Shown: one piece after another, positions 8,023-16,681 of the stretch
Layout: every line of letters begins with the position of its first letter
How positions within the stretch are numbered: the first letter of the stretch is position 1
NCBI GenBank assembly: GCA_027459785.1
Contig: DAIDGU010000017.1
Location: 1 to 53,493 of the forward strand
Source of the DNA: Ktedonobacteria bacterium
GTDB lineage: Bacteria; Chloroflexota; Ktedonobacteria; Ktedonobacterales; JACDGC01
DNA length: 53,493 nucleotides
Direction: 5' to 3'
The notes under the pieces: generated by a model
Told to the model about the DNA's origin: nothing
Databases searched by the model: none
The model's input: the letters and a program-made list of their open reading frames with translations, nothing else
Position numbers and translations under genes: made by a program

Positions 8023-9489
8023 TTACCGATGATAATACGTCGGCCAGCCGAGATACTTGGTCAGCGCCTCGTTGAGCGCCGTAGCCACGCGCGTCTGATT
8101 CAGCGCCACGTGATGCTCGAACCCGTTCTCGCAGATATAGCGCAGCAGATCCTGGAAATGTGGCACCCGTACCACTCCATACCCGCCAAAGGTCTCCAGT
8201 GGATCGGTCGTGAACTCGCCCTCACCGACGTAGGCGCGCAGCGTGCCGGCGAATTCGTCGGTGCTGACGCGCAGATAGGTGAAGGGGGCAGCCTTCACGC
8301 GCCCCGTGATGGTACCGAACGTGTTGGCCTTGCCGACGGTCCCGGCGATGATCGCCTGGTAATCCATCTTCGGCACCTCAGTGATGAAGACATCCTTGGG
8401 CAGATTCGAGCAATGGAAGACGACGGCTTTGTCGGGATCGTCGCCGTAATTGTTGTTCCAGTCCACCAGCGCGCTGGGCTGCTGGCCCGCCAGTTGCAGC
8501 GCCAACATCGCCAGCGTCCCCATCACGTCCGTCTCGCAGGCCGATGGAATCAGGCCGTTGCTCGCCATGCTCATCAGCGTGCAGGGGACGACGCCGAAAA
8601 ACTCCTCCATCGCCGTCCAGCACTGGATCGCCGTCGCGTCGAGCTGCATCTCCGCCATCCATTGATCCAGCACGGCCCCGAAGGTCGCCATCTTCAGCAA
8701 CGCTTCTTCCGGGATGCCGCTGGCATCGGCATAGCGGCGGATCGCGGCGAGCTTGGCCACAACGATCTCGTCCGTCGCTGTCAGCCGCGCCGCGCGGCCA
8801 AAGACCTCCGACAGATCCAGCGTCTCGACAGAAACTCCGGCCTGTTCCAGCAATTTTTCGCTGTAGCGCACGGTGTTGAACGCCGCTGGCCGCGCGCCCA
8901 GCGCGCCGATGCGCGCGTTTTTCAGGCCGCGCACCACGCGGCACAGCGCGCCGAATTGCGCCAGATCCTGCGCGAATGCCGGACCGGTCGGGTCCATCGT
9001 GTGCTGGCTGGTCAGCGTGAAGGGGATGCCGTATTGGCGCAGGTTGTTGCTGGCGCTCATCTTGCCGCAGAAGCTGTCGCGGCGGTCGTCGATGCTCATC
9101 TTGCCCGGCGTGTCGGGGAAGGCGTGCAGCAACACCGGCACGCGCAGGTCGGCCCAGCGCAACACGTTGGCGATGGCGCGCTCATCGCCGAAATTTGGCA
9201 GCGTCACGATGATGCCGTCGATGCGGTCGCGCTCGCTGCGCAAGAGATCGGCATACAGCCGCGCCTCCGCCAGCGATTCCACCGCGCCGACGTTGGTGGC
9301 TTGCGGCTGCGCGATGACCGTCTGGATCTTGGCCTTGCGCAACACCTCCAGCATGATCTCGCGGCCCTCCCCGGCCAGGTGATCGGGAAAGAAGCCCCGG
9401 TTGCCGACGATCACGCCGAAGGTCAGGGGACGTGCCAGCGGCGACTGGGTGCGGAGCAAGGGGCTGGCGACAGTGGTAGGGGTGGTCAT
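8023..9489 (-). CDS. L-fucose/L-arabinose isomerase-family sugar isomerase
   Basis: The 488-residue protein resembles the FucI/AraA-fold family: GVIVGNRGFFPDHLAGEGR at the N-terminus, IVTLPNFGDE, and the C-terminal substrate region with ETDVMGTLAMLALQ and HCSN. The start at 9489 has AGGAGAG upstream and overlaps the epimerase stop (ATGA); the longer frame to 9597 runs into that gene. Placed with ribulokinase and ribulose-5-phosphate 4-epimerase, it most likely supplies the aldose-ketose step that araA does elsewhere, making L-ribulose from L-arabinose. L-fucose or another pentose remains possible. Confidence 0.85.
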   Translation of the reverse strand: MTTPTTVASPLLRTQSPLARPLTFGVIVGNRGFFPDHLAGEGREIMLEVLRKAKIQTVIAQPQATNVGAVESLAEARLYADLLRSERDRIDGIIVTLPNFGDERAIANVLRWADLRVPVLLHAFPDTPGKMSIDDRRDSFCGKMSASNNLRQYGIPFTLTSQHTMDPTGPAFAQDLAQFGALCRVVRGLKNARIGALGARPAAFNTVRYSEKLLEQAGVSVETLDLSEVFGRAARLTATDEIVVAKLAAIRRYADASGIPEEALLKMATFGAVLDQWMAEMQLDATAIQCWTAMEEFFGVVPCTLMSMASNGLIPSACETDVMGTLAMLALQLAGQQPSALVDWNNNYGDDPDKAVVFHCSNLPKDVFITEVPKMDYQAIIAGTVGKANTFGTITGRVKAAPFTYLRVSTDEFAGTLRAYVGEGEFTTDPLETFGGYGVVRVPHFQDLLRYICENGFEHHVALNQTRVATALNEALTKYLGWPTYYHR

Positions 9490-10154
9490 GCGATGCTCTC
9501 CTGATGTTGCCCGTAGACATGAGTGTAACGGTGATGCAGCGCGGCGATGTGGTCCGGGCTGATGGGAATGGGGGTGCCGAGTTGTTCGGCGTGCCAAACG
9601 GTGGCGGCCACATCTTCGGTCATCACGGCGGCTTGCACCGCCGCGCGGGCCGAGGGGCCGATGGTGAAGACACCATGATTTTGCATAAGCACGGCGGGGC
9701 TATGCGATCCCACCAGGCAGCGCACGACTTCCTGGCCGATCGCCTCGCCGCCGATCAGCGCGAAGCCGCCGCAGGGGATGTCGCCGCCGAACTCGTCGGC
9801 CATCGCCGTCAGGACGCACGGGATGGGCCGGCCCAGCGCGGCGAACGCGGTGGCGAAGCGCGAGTGGGTATGCACGATGCCGCCCACCTGGGGCAGCGCG
9901 CGATAGATGTAGCAATGTGACGCCGTATCCGATGAGGGCGCGAGGTCGCCTTCCACGACCTGCCCATCGGCATCGACGATCACCATATTTTCCGGCAGCA
10001 GATCCTCATAGAGCAGGCCGGAAGGCTTGATGGCGATCAGTCCCGTCGCGGCGTCGCGCGCCGAGATGTTGCCGCTGGTCCAGGCGACGAGATGATGCGC
10101 GGGCAGCGCGGCATGCAGCCGGCAGACTTCCGCGCGCAATTCGGGGAGCAGCAT
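9486..10154 (-). CDS. araD: L-ribulose-5-phosphate 4-epimerase (class II aldolase family)
   Basis: The 222-residue protein has the class II aldolase/adducin fold: TSGNISARD near the N-terminus, the phosphate-binding KPSG, the zinc ligands in IVHTHSRFA, and the later NHGVF. This matches AraD in length and order. It converts L-ribulose-5-phosphate to D-xylulose-5-phosphate. It starts one base after the kinase stop and its own stop overlaps the isomerase start, so the three genes are tightly coupled. A fuculose-phosphate aldolase has the same fold, but the neighbouring ribulokinase favours AraD. Confidence 0.88.
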   Translation of the reverse strand: MLLPELRAEVCRLHAALPAHHLVAWTSGNISARDAATGLIAIKPSGLLYEDLLPENMVIVDADGQVVEGDLAPSSDTASHCYIYRALPQVGGIVHTHSRFATAFAALGRPIPCVLTAMADEFGGDIPCGGFALIGGEAIGQEVVRCLVGSHSPAVLMQNHGVFTIGPSARAAVQAAVMTEDVAATVWHAEQLGTPIPISPDHIAALHHRYTHVYGQHQESIA

Positions 10155-10155
10155 C

Positions 10156-11811
10156 TCACCGGCCCTCCTTGATCTGGCGGCGCAGGCGTTTCAGGCGCTG
10201 CATCACCGGATTGGTCCCACGCCCGAAATAGTCATACAGGGTCGTATACTCAGCGTAGAGTTGGTTATAGATCGCGTGGCGTGCCGGGTCGGGCTGCACC
10301 GGATCGGGCCGGCGCTGGCCCAGCGCGTGCGCGGCAGCAGGGATATCGGGATATAAGCCGGCGGCGACAGCGGCATGGATCGCCGCCCCCAATGCGGGGG
10401 CTTGCGCCGATGCGGAGATGTACAATGGCTTGCCGATGACATCCGCATAGATCTGGCGCAGCAGCGCGTTCTTTTCCGGCAGCCCGCCCGCCGCGACGAC
10501 GGTATGGATCGGCACGCCGCCGCGCTCGAAGGCATCGATGATCGTGCGCGCCCCGAAAGCCGTCGCCTCGATCAGCGCGCGATAGATCTCCGCCGGCGTG
10601 GTCGCCACATTCAGCCCCAGAATCAGCCCCGTCAGATCGGTATTCACCAGCGTCGAACGGTTGCCCAGCCACCAATCCAGTGCCAGCAGTCCGGCTTCGC
10701 CCGGCACAAGCTGACTGGCCTCGCGTTCCAGGTAGTCATGCAAGGTCAGGCCGGCGGCCTGCGCGGCGGCGTGCGTCTCTGGCGGCAGCAGCGTTTCCGT
10801 GAACCAGGCGAAGATATCGCCGACGCCGTTCTGGCCCGCCTCATAGGCCCACAGGCCCGGCACCACCCCGTCGCGCACCACGCCGCACATGCCTGGCACC
10901 TCGTGCAACTCCTCGCCCAGCACGATGTCGCAGGTCGAAGTCCCCATGATCATCACGAAGATGCCAGGGACGACGGCATCCACGGCGGCGGCGGTGACGT
11001 GCGCGTCCACGTTCGCCACGGCGACGGGAATGCCCGGCGGCAGGCCCATCCAGGCGGCAGGCTGGGAGGCGAGCAGGCCGGCGCTCGTCCCCAACTGCGC
11101 CAGATGGTAGCTCAACTTCGTCTCCACGATATCGGCGAAGCGAGGGTCCAGCGCGGCGAAAAAGTCGCGGCTGGGATAATCATCATCCCAATAGATCGCT
11201 TTGTACCCCGCCGTGCAGCGATTGCGCACCTCTTGCCCGGTGAGTTGCCACACCAGCCAATCGGTGGCTTCCAGCATCCGCCCGGCGGCGGCATAGACCG
11301 GCAGATCGTCTTCCAGGATCTGGAGCGCCTTGCTGAAAAACCATTCGGCGGAATACGTGCCGCCATAGCGCGCCAGCCAGGGTTCGCGGCGCTCACGCGC
11401 GACAGCGTTGATGCGATCCGCCTGCGGCTGGGCGGCATGGTGCTTCCACAGCTTCACCCAGGCGTGCGGGTGGTCGCGCCACTCCGGCAGCAGGCACAGC
11501 GGCGTGCCGTCGTGGGTGGTAGGCAAGATCGTGCAGGAGGTGAAGTCGATGCCGATGCCCGCGATCTCCGCCGGCGCGACGCCGCTGGCCCGCACTGCTG
11601 CCGGCACCGCCTGCTGCAACACAGCCAGGTAATCTTGCGGATCTTGCAGCGCCCAATCCGGCGGCAGGGTGCGCTGCGTGCCGGGCAAGCGTTGATCGAT
11701 CACGCCATTGACATATGGGTGGACCGCTGTCGCCAACTCGCGCCCGTCGCGCGCATCCACCACCACCGCCCGCCCGGATTCGGTGCCAAAGTCGATGCCA
11801 ATCGTATACAT
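10156..11811 (-). CDS. araB: Ribulokinase (FGGY family)
   Basis: The 551-residue protein begins MYTIGIDFGTESGRAVVVD, the FGGY kinase phosphate-1 motif. It contains GIDFTSCTILP and LPEWRDHPHAWVKLWKHHAAQ, characteristic of ribulokinase, followed by YSAEWFFSKALQ, GTSTCDIVLG, YEAGQNGVGD and the ATP-site AAGGLPEKN near the C-terminus. It phosphorylates L-ribulose with ATP. I start at 11811, before which GAAGAG occurs; an upstream start at 11835 adds eight basic residues before the conserved MYTIG. It is the first catabolic gene of the leftward regulon, 280 bases after the transporter ATPase. Confidence 0.92.
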   Translation of the reverse strand: MYTIGIDFGTESGRAVVVDARDGRELATAVHPYVNGVIDQRLPGTQRTLPPDWALQDPQDYLAVLQQAVPAAVRASGVAPAEIAGIGIDFTSCTILPTTHDGTPLCLLPEWRDHPHAWVKLWKHHAAQPQADRINAVARERREPWLARYGGTYSAEWFFSKALQILEDDLPVYAAAGRMLEATDWLVWQLTGQEVRNRCTAGYKAIYWDDDYPSRDFFAALDPRFADIVETKLSYHLAQLGTSAGLLASQPAAWMGLPPGIPVAVANVDAHVTAAAVDAVVPGIFVMIMGTSTCDIVLGEELHEVPGMCGVVRDGVVPGLWAYEAGQNGVGDIFAWFTETLLPPETHAAAQAAGLTLHDYLEREASQLVPGEAGLLALDWWLGNRSTLVNTDLTGLILGLNVATTPAEIYRALIEATAFGARTIIDAFERGGVPIHTVVAAGGLPEKNALLRQIYADVIGKPLYISASAQAPALGAAIHAAVAAGLYPDIPAAAHALGQRRPDPVQPDPARHAIYNQLYAEYTTLYDYFGRGTNPVMQRLKRLRRQIKEGR

Positions 11812-11960
11812 AACTCTTCTCGTCCTTCGCGCCACCGTGCCGCTTGTTCACGCTGGTCCCATGCTCGGCCAGGCAAGCATGGCTGACCTCCGTAATCCAG
11901 GGTATTCCAGGTACCAGGCAAAGCCATCCCCGGACGGCACCCACCGGCACCGCCTACCGA

Positions 11961-12056
11961 TAACCGGAGGACAGACATTCTTGTCTGTCAAGTAATCGGA
12001 GGACAGACATTCTTGTCTGTCAAGTAACCGGAGGACAGACATTCTTGTCTGTCTGG
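11961..12056. repeat. Three tandem 32-bp palindromic repeats
   Basis: The unit TAACCGGAGGACAGACATTC, continued by TTGTCTGTCAAG, is repeated at 11961, 11993 and 12025 (the last partial). Each contains GACAGACA and TGTCTGTC arms. The block sits between the transporter ATPase and araB within the leftward unit, where it could form hairpins and lower read-through. Confidence 0.85.
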
Positions 12057-12091
12057 TCGGCGGATAAGCATATCCCTCACGGATCCAGGCA

Positions 12092-12868
12092 CTACGCGCT
12101 GGCAGGCGTGGGACCAAACTTGGAGGCACGATATTCCTGCATGATAATATCGGTGATCTCTTCCATTGAGTTCGGCCCCACCGGCTTATCGAAGGTGATC
12201 TCGCCGCGCTGCAACAGGTTGATGCGGTCGCAGACCTCCACCACCTGCGCGTAGTTATGGCCGATCATGATCACCGACACACCCTGCGCTTTCAGCCGGC
12301 GGATCAGGTCCAGGATCTGCGCGCCTTCTTTGGCACCCATCGCGGCCAGCGGTTCGTCCAGCAGCAAGATCTTGGCGTTGGATGACACGGCGCGGGCGAT
12401 GGCAATGGCCTGGCGCTGACCACCAGAGAGCTTCGCCACTTCCACATCCACCGAGGGGATGCGCACGCCCATCTGATCCAGATACTCACGCGCCTGCTTG
12501 CGCATGACGGCGTTATTCAGGAAGGGGCCGATGCGCACCTCACGCTTCAGAAACATGTTATGGTAGACGCTCAGTTCGTTGACGAGCGCCAGATCTTGGT
12601 ACACCGTCTCGATGCCCAACTCGCGCGCATGTTCCACCGAACGCAGCTTCACATCTACGCCGTTGATGGCAATGGTCCCCGCGTCCGGCGGTTGGAAGCC
12701 GGTGAGAATCTTGATCAGCGTCGATTTGCCAGCACCGTTGTCGCCAACCAGGCCCAACACCTCACCATAGCCGACATGCAGATTGATGTCGCGCAGCGCC
12801 GTCACCGGCCCGAAGTGTTTAGCGATACCTGTCACGCGCAGGGCATCGGTGGTTGTAAGAGTGGTCAT
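12092..12868 (-). CDS. Sugar ABC transporter ATP-binding protein (single nucleotide-binding domain)
   Basis: The 258-residue protein has Walker A GDNGAGKST (about residues 39-47), the signature LSGGQRQ, Walker B ILLLDEP and the H-loop GHN. It is like FrcA in having one nucleotide-binding domain. RbsA, AraG and XylG, the usual partners of this permease class, have two fused domains, so this one probably acts as a homodimer. The start overlaps the permease stop (ATGA). A longer frame upstream translates antisense-like sequence of the permease region and was not used. Confidence 0.93.
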   Translation of the reverse strand: MTTLTTTDALRVTGIAKHFGPVTALRDINLHVGYGEVLGLVGDNGAGKSTLIKILTGFQPPDAGTIAINGVDVKLRSVEHARELGIETVYQDLALVNELSVYHNMFLKREVRIGPFLNNAVMRKQAREYLDQMGVRIPSVDVEVAKLSGGQRQAIAIARAVSSNAKILLLDEPLAAMGAKEGAQILDLIRRLKAQGVSVIMIGHNYAQVVEVCDRINLLQRGEITFDKPVGPNSMEEITDIIMQEYRASKFGPTPASA

Positions 12869-13893
12869 CAGCGACCCGCCTTTCGCAAGATCTGCAAGCG
12901 CACGTTGAGGATCATTGCCGCCAGGATCGCGGCCCCCAACACGACGTAATAGTAGTCGGCGTTGATGCCGATGAGGGTGATGCCGTCCTGCAAGATGCCC
13001 AGCACAATCGTCCCCAACAGCGCCCCGACGACCGTCCCTGAACCACCGTTGAGCGCCGTGCCGCCGATGACCGCGCCGGCCACCGCGTTGAACATGATCG
13101 TCGTGCCGCCCGCCAGCGGATCGGTCGAGGTGATGCGATAAGCTTCCAGGATGCCCGCGAAGCCGCCCAGGGCGCTGGCGACCATGAAATGCACCATTTT
13201 GATGCGATTGGTGCCGATGCCAACCTCGCTGGCCCCCAGCGGATTGCCACCAGTGGCGACCGTGCGCAACCCCCACGGCGTCAGGCTCAGCAAGACCTGC
13301 ATCACCAGCACGATGGCGACGGCCCAGATGATTTCCGAATAAGGGTTATTGCCGAAGAACTGCGCGAACGAGGTCACTTTGGGGAACGTATCCGGCGTGA
13401 TCACCGGCGTCGCGTTGGTGGCGATCAAGGTGGCACCACTGACCAAAAATTGAGTGCCGAGCGTGGCGATCAAGGATGGCACTTTCAGATACACAGACAC
13501 GAAGCCATTGATGAAACCCACTGCCGCGCTCACCAACAGAGCGAGGATGATGCCGCCGAGCAAAGGAATGCCGTTTTGATTCGCGTAATACATGACGAAC
13601 GGGGCCATCGCAAAGACGCTGCCGACCGACAGATCGATCTCGCCACAGATCAGCAACATCACTTCGCCAGCGGCGATGATCGCGGTGGCGGCGGTATACG
13701 CCGCGAGCGTTTGCAGATTGCCGAGCGACAAAAACACGCTTTTCGAAAATTGGAAATAGACGACCATCACCAGCGCGATCAGCGCCACACTGAGGGTGCG
13801 CTGTTGCACGATAAAGCGCCAAAAGTTTTGCAGCGTTTGCAACGCCCCATTGGGCGGCGCGGCAGGTGGGCCGGCAAGGGCTTCGTTGGCCAT
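12868..13893 (-). CDS. Sugar ABC transporter permease (RbsC/FrcC type)
   Basis: The 341-residue protein has about ten hydrophobic helices and the branched-chain/ribose permease hallmarks: GEIDLSVGSVFAMAPF and the cytoplasmic GGNPLGASEVGIGTNRIK loop, which couples to the ATPase. The C-terminal GAVIGGTALNGGSGTVVGALLG segment is typical. AGGAG precedes the ATG. It forms the membrane channel with the single-domain ATPase and receives sugar from the binding protein encoded upstream. Confidence 0.94.
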   Translation of the reverse strand: MANEALAGPPAAPPNGALQTLQNFWRFIVQQRTLSVALIALVMVVYFQFSKSVFLSLGNLQTLAAYTAATAIIAAGEVMLLICGEIDLSVGSVFAMAPFVMYYANQNGIPLLGGIILALLVSAAVGFINGFVSVYLKVPSLIATLGTQFLVSGATLIATNATPVITPDTFPKVTSFAQFFGNNPYSEIIWAVAIVLVMQVLLSLTPWGLRTVATGGNPLGASEVGIGTNRIKMVHFMVASALGGFAGILEAYRITSTDPLAGGTTIMFNAVAGAVIGGTALNGGSGTVVGALLGTIVLGILQDGITLIGINADYYYVVLGAAILAAMILNVRLQILRKAGR

Positions 13894-13957
13894 GTCTCAG
13901 ACTCCTGTGAAATGGTTGATGCGGGCTGGGCTAGGTGGCCACCCAGGCGGCAACGAG

Positions 13958-13973
13958 TGAATAGTTCTATTCA
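13958..13973. repeat. Perfect inverted repeat between binding protein and permease
   Basis: TGAATAG-TT-CTATTCA has perfect 7-bp arms. It lies in the gap between the binding-protein gene and the permease gene of one transcription unit. It could be a stability hairpin that favours the upstream message or an operator; the sequence does not decide. Confidence 0.5.
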
Positions 13974-14011
13974 ACAACATTTCCCGCCCGGATAGCTACA
14001 GGGGTGGTGGT

Positions 14012-15103
14012 TTAGCCTGAAATGACCTTTTCGTCGGAGGTGCTGCCCTCGAAGCGCGAGGTGGAATTCAGGTACGGGCCGACGTTGTCTTTGGTGACAA
14101 AAAGCAAGCCGGTATCTGTAGTGGCCGGCTGCTGCAAGCCGCCGGAAAGTTTATAGAGGAAGAGTTGCACCGTCGGCAGGAACCCTTGCAGGTAAGGCTG
14201 CTGGTCGATGGTGAAGCCCATGTCGCCCGATTGGATCAATTGCAGCGTTTTGGGCAACAGGTCGAATCCGCCCGTCACGACGCCCTTGGCCGCCAGCCCG
14301 TACTTCTGGCTGGTTTGCGCCACAGCTTGCGTGCTGCCGCCATCCACGGCGACCATACCCTTCAGGTCCGTATGGCCCTGATAGTATGCATCCACCGCCG
14401 TCAACTCGTCGTTGACCGCCGCGCCAGAAGTCACCTGGGTGAACTGCACGGCGGGGGCCAGCGCCTGGAGCGCGGCTTTGCAGCCGTCGATGCGCGGCTG
14501 AATGTTCAGGGAGCCAGGCGTGGCGATGAAACCCGCCACTTTGCCGGAGGTGATTTGCCCGGCGATGCGCGTCCCCATCTGATAGCCCGACTGATAGAGA
14601 TCCTGCCCAATGTAAGCCAGGCGCTTGTTGCCGCTGTTCGCGGGTGCGTCGGCGTTATACGACACGACGGGAATGCCCGCCGCGATGGCCGCCGCCGTGG
14701 GCGCGTTGAATGCGGTGGGGTCGATGATGGCGACCGCAATGCCGTCGGCTTTGGCGGAGATGGCCGTCTGCATGGCATTGACCATTTCCGAGACGTTGCT
14801 GGTGGCCGAACCCGTCCACTGATACTTGCAGCCAAACACTGAGGCAGCATCGGCGATGCCGTACTGGGTGGGGGTGAAGAAGGGGTTGGTGGTCACGTGG
14901 TTGACGAAGACGAAGTTCCACTGGGGATGGCTGGGGAGCAGTCCTTCACTGCCGCCACCGGCTGCGTTGGTGCTGCTGCCACACGCCGCCAAGATGGCGG
15001 GCAAGGATGCGGCACCGGCGGCACCAATCGCCGCTTTGCCGAGGAAGCCGCGCCGACCCATTTGGCCAGCGGTCTGCGAGGTTGGGTCTTGCTTTGGTTT
15101 CAC
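14012..15103 (-). CDS. Tat-dependent lipoprotein, sugar-binding protein of the ABC transporter
   Basis: The 363-residue protein starts at GTG with GGAGGG six bases upstream. The N-terminus reads GRRGFLGKAAIGAAGAASLPAILAACG: a twin-arginine signal followed by a lipobox (LAAC). It is therefore probably exported folded through Tat and lipid-anchored outside the membrane. The mature part is a periplasmic-binding-protein type I fold (FVNHVTTNPFFTPTQYGI, DGIAVAIIDPTAFNAP, GIPVVSYNADAP, VDGGSTQAVA), as in ribose or fructose binding proteins. First gene of the leftward sugar operon, behind a LacI-controlled promoter. Confidence 0.92.
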   Translation of the reverse strand: MKPKQDPTSQTAGQMGRRGFLGKAAIGAAGAASLPAILAACGSSTNAAGGGSEGLLPSHPQWNFVFVNHVTTNPFFTPTQYGIADAASVFGCKYQWTGSATSNVSEMVNAMQTAISAKADGIAVAIIDPTAFNAPTAAAIAAGIPVVSYNADAPANSGNKRLAYIGQDLYQSGYQMGTRIAGQITSGKVAGFIATPGSLNIQPRIDGCKAALQALAPAVQFTQVTSGAAVNDELTAVDAYYQGHTDLKGMVAVDGGSTQAVAQTSQKYGLAAKGVVTGGFDLLPKTLQLIQSGDMGFTIDQQPYLQGFLPTVQLFLYKLSGGLQQPATTDTGLLFVTKDNVGPYLNSTSRFEGSTSDEKVISG

Positions 15104-15246
15104 GATAAACCCTCCACTGTCTCACTCGACATCGAGCTGAAGAACCACCGAGGATGTACTCCGATCCCTGCTTCATAGCAGGAAACGTTGCCAAGTCCTC
15201 CATTTCGGTGTCACATACTGGTTACTGCATCAGTGCTAGGAAGCGA

Positions 15247-15260
15247 TTTAACCGGTTAAA
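15247..15260. promoter_or_regulatory. LacI-type operator 1
   Basis: TTTAACCGGTTAAA is a perfect 14-bp palindrome with the central CG typical of LacI/GalR operators. It lies just downstream of the -10 box of the leftward promoter. Confidence 0.75.
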
Positions 15261-15262
15261 GA

Positions 15263-15276
15263 TTTAATCGGTTAAA
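15263..15276. promoter_or_regulatory. LacI-type operator 2
   Basis: TTTAATCGGTTAAA differs from operator 1 at one position and is spaced 16 bp centre to centre from it. It covers the expected transcription start of the leftward sugar operon. Confidence 0.72.
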
Positions 15277-15280
15277 TACC

Positions 15281-15309
15281 AGTATACTGATGCGTCGTCA
15301 TTTTGTCAA
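15281..15309 (-). promoter_or_regulatory. Promoter of the leftward sugar operon
   Basis: Read on the minus strand, TTGACA (15309-15304), 17 bases and TATACT (15286-15281) form a near-consensus promoter. The expected start is around 15274, inside operator 2, so LacI binding should block initiation. Confidence 0.8.
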
Positions 15310-15514
15310 GTCCCCCGCCAACATCCAGCGGCAACGCTCATATTCACTCGGCATGAAGGCGTGCTGGCACCAGCCCGCACCAGCCTTTTGACTGATGGAG
15401 GCGACCGGCAGCGCGGTCCGGCGCGCATCTCCTGCTGTTAAAGGTGAACCCGACAGATCGCCCTGGACTCATCCGTATCCCATGTGGTAAGATGGTCCCA
15501 GAGATCGTATACGC

Positions 15515-15530
15515 ATTTATGCGGATAAAT
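15515..15530. promoter_or_regulatory. Palindrome before lacI, possible autoregulatory site
   Basis: ATTTAT-GCGG-ATAAAT has perfect 6-bp arms and ends 19-31 bases before the two possible LacI starts. Its half-sites differ from those of the two operators at 15247-15276, so regulation by the same LacI is uncertain. Confidence 0.4.
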
Positions 15531-15561
15531 CTCACAGCCACAATTGAGGATGCCACCGCCG

Positions 15562-16575
15562 ATGACGACGATTGCTGATGTGGCCCGCCGGGCGGGCGTG
15601 ACGGCGGCGACGGTCTCGAACGTGATCACCCAGCGCGTGCCGGTGAGCGCGAAAACGCGCGACCGCGTGCTGAAAGCCATCGCAGAACTCGATTATCGCC
15701 CGAACTTAGTCGCGCGCGGCCTGGCACTGGGGAAGACGTTGACGTTGGCGCTGGTCGTGCCGACGTTGACCAACCCTTATTTCGCTGAAGTGGTGGAAGA
15801 AGTCGCGCGCGTGACCGACCAGCATGATTATCAGATGTTGCTGAGCATGACGCATAATCACGCCGACGAAGGGCGGCGCCACTTGGCGCGCATGGCCAGC
15901 CGCCGCGTGGACGGCTTCATCGTCATGGGCATGGCCGCCGACACCAGCGATGTCGTCGCCTTGATGCAGCAGGATCATCCCGTGGTCGTGTGCATGTGGA
16001 ACCATGATCCGCGCCTGCAACTGCTGCCCGTGGTGGACATCGATTTTCGCCTGGCCGGCGAACTGGCGACGCGCCACTTGCTGGAATGGGGGCATCGCCG
16101 CATCGCCATCATCGTCGAAGAACCCGTGCAGCACTCGCGCCTGCAAGGCTACCAGATGGCGCTCTTGGAAGCGGGCATCGTGCCTGACCCCGTCTATATC
16201 CGCCCCGGCGACTCCTCCTTCGCCAGCGGCTACCAGGCGGCGCTGGATCTGCTGGCGCTGCCCCACCGCCCGACGGCGATCTTTGCCTGCAATGATTGGA
16301 TGGCGCTGGGCGCGATGGAAGCGGTGGAACGCCACGGCCTGGCGATCCCTGGCGATATGGCGATCGTGGGGGTAGACGACATCGCCCAGGCGGCCTATGC
16401 CCATCCGCCGCTGACGACCGTCAGCACGCCCCGCCGCGAGGTGGCCCGCGCCGCCACCGAACTGCTCTTGCGCCTGATCGATCACAGCGAGCAGGAGCCA
16501 TATATGACGCTGGTACGCCCGCACCTGGTGGTGCGCCATTCGACCGACGTGGCCCTGCGACGCAGCGGCGAATGA
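15562..16575 (+). CDS. LacI/GalR-family repressor of the sugar operon
   Basis: About 337 residues. The N-terminal helix-turn-helix reads MTTIADVARRAGVTAATVSNV, followed by the hinge helix RPNLVARGLALG. The rest is a periplasmic-binding-protein-like sensor domain (TLTLALVVPTLTNPYF, FACNDWMALGAMEAV, VGVDDIAQAAYAHPPLTTV). It is divergent from the sugar operon, whose promoter carries two LacI-type palindromes, so it very probably represses transport and catabolism until the sugar is present. An upstream ATG at 15550 is also possible; GAGG ends at 15549. Confidence 0.94.
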   Translation: MTTIADVARRAGVTAATVSNVITQRVPVSAKTRDRVLKAIAELDYRPNLVARGLALGKTLTLALVVPTLTNPYFAEVVEEVARVTDQHDYQMLLSMTHNHADEGRRHLARMASRRVDGFIVMGMAADTSDVVALMQQDHPVVVCMWNHDPRLQLLPVVDIDFRLAGELATRHLLEWGHRRIAIIVEEPVQHSRLQGYQMALLEAGIVPDPVYIRPGDSSFASGYQAALDLLALPHRPTAIFACNDWMALGAMEAVERHGLAIPGDMAIVGVDDIAQAAYAHPPLTTVSTPRREVARAATELLLRLIDHSEQEPYMTLVRPHLVVRHSTDVALRRSGE

Positions 16576-16623
16576 AGTGCCTCAGCGGTTCGTTGCATCG
16601 CCCAAAATGCCATAATTGACGCA

Positions 16624-16655
16624 CAAAAAAACCAGGCGCATTCGCTGCGCCTGGT
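16624..16655 (-). terminator. Intrinsic terminator of the leftward unknown gene
   Basis: ACCAGGCGCA and TGCGCCTGGT form a perfect 10-bp stem around a five-base loop. On the minus strand it is followed by seven T residues (16630-16624). It lies 27 bases after the stop of the gene at 16682. Confidence 0.9.
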
Positions 16656-16681
16656 CGGCTGATAGGTATGGCGGCTGATCT

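Noticed and set aside
8020..9504. 494-codon plus-strand ORF
   Set aside because: Antisense to the isomerase gene, which has clear family motifs.
10375..11886. 503-codon plus-strand ORF
   Set aside because: It is antisense to araB, Arg/His/Gln-rich, and reflects high GC content.
12869..13276. N-terminal extension of the transporter ATPase gene
   Set aside because: This frame runs through the permease gene; the ATPase starts at the ATGA overlap at 12868.
16631..16655. Terminator for the plus-strand lacI gene
   Set aside because: The T tract is only on the minus-strand side, so it serves the leftward gene; any use by lacI is unproven.
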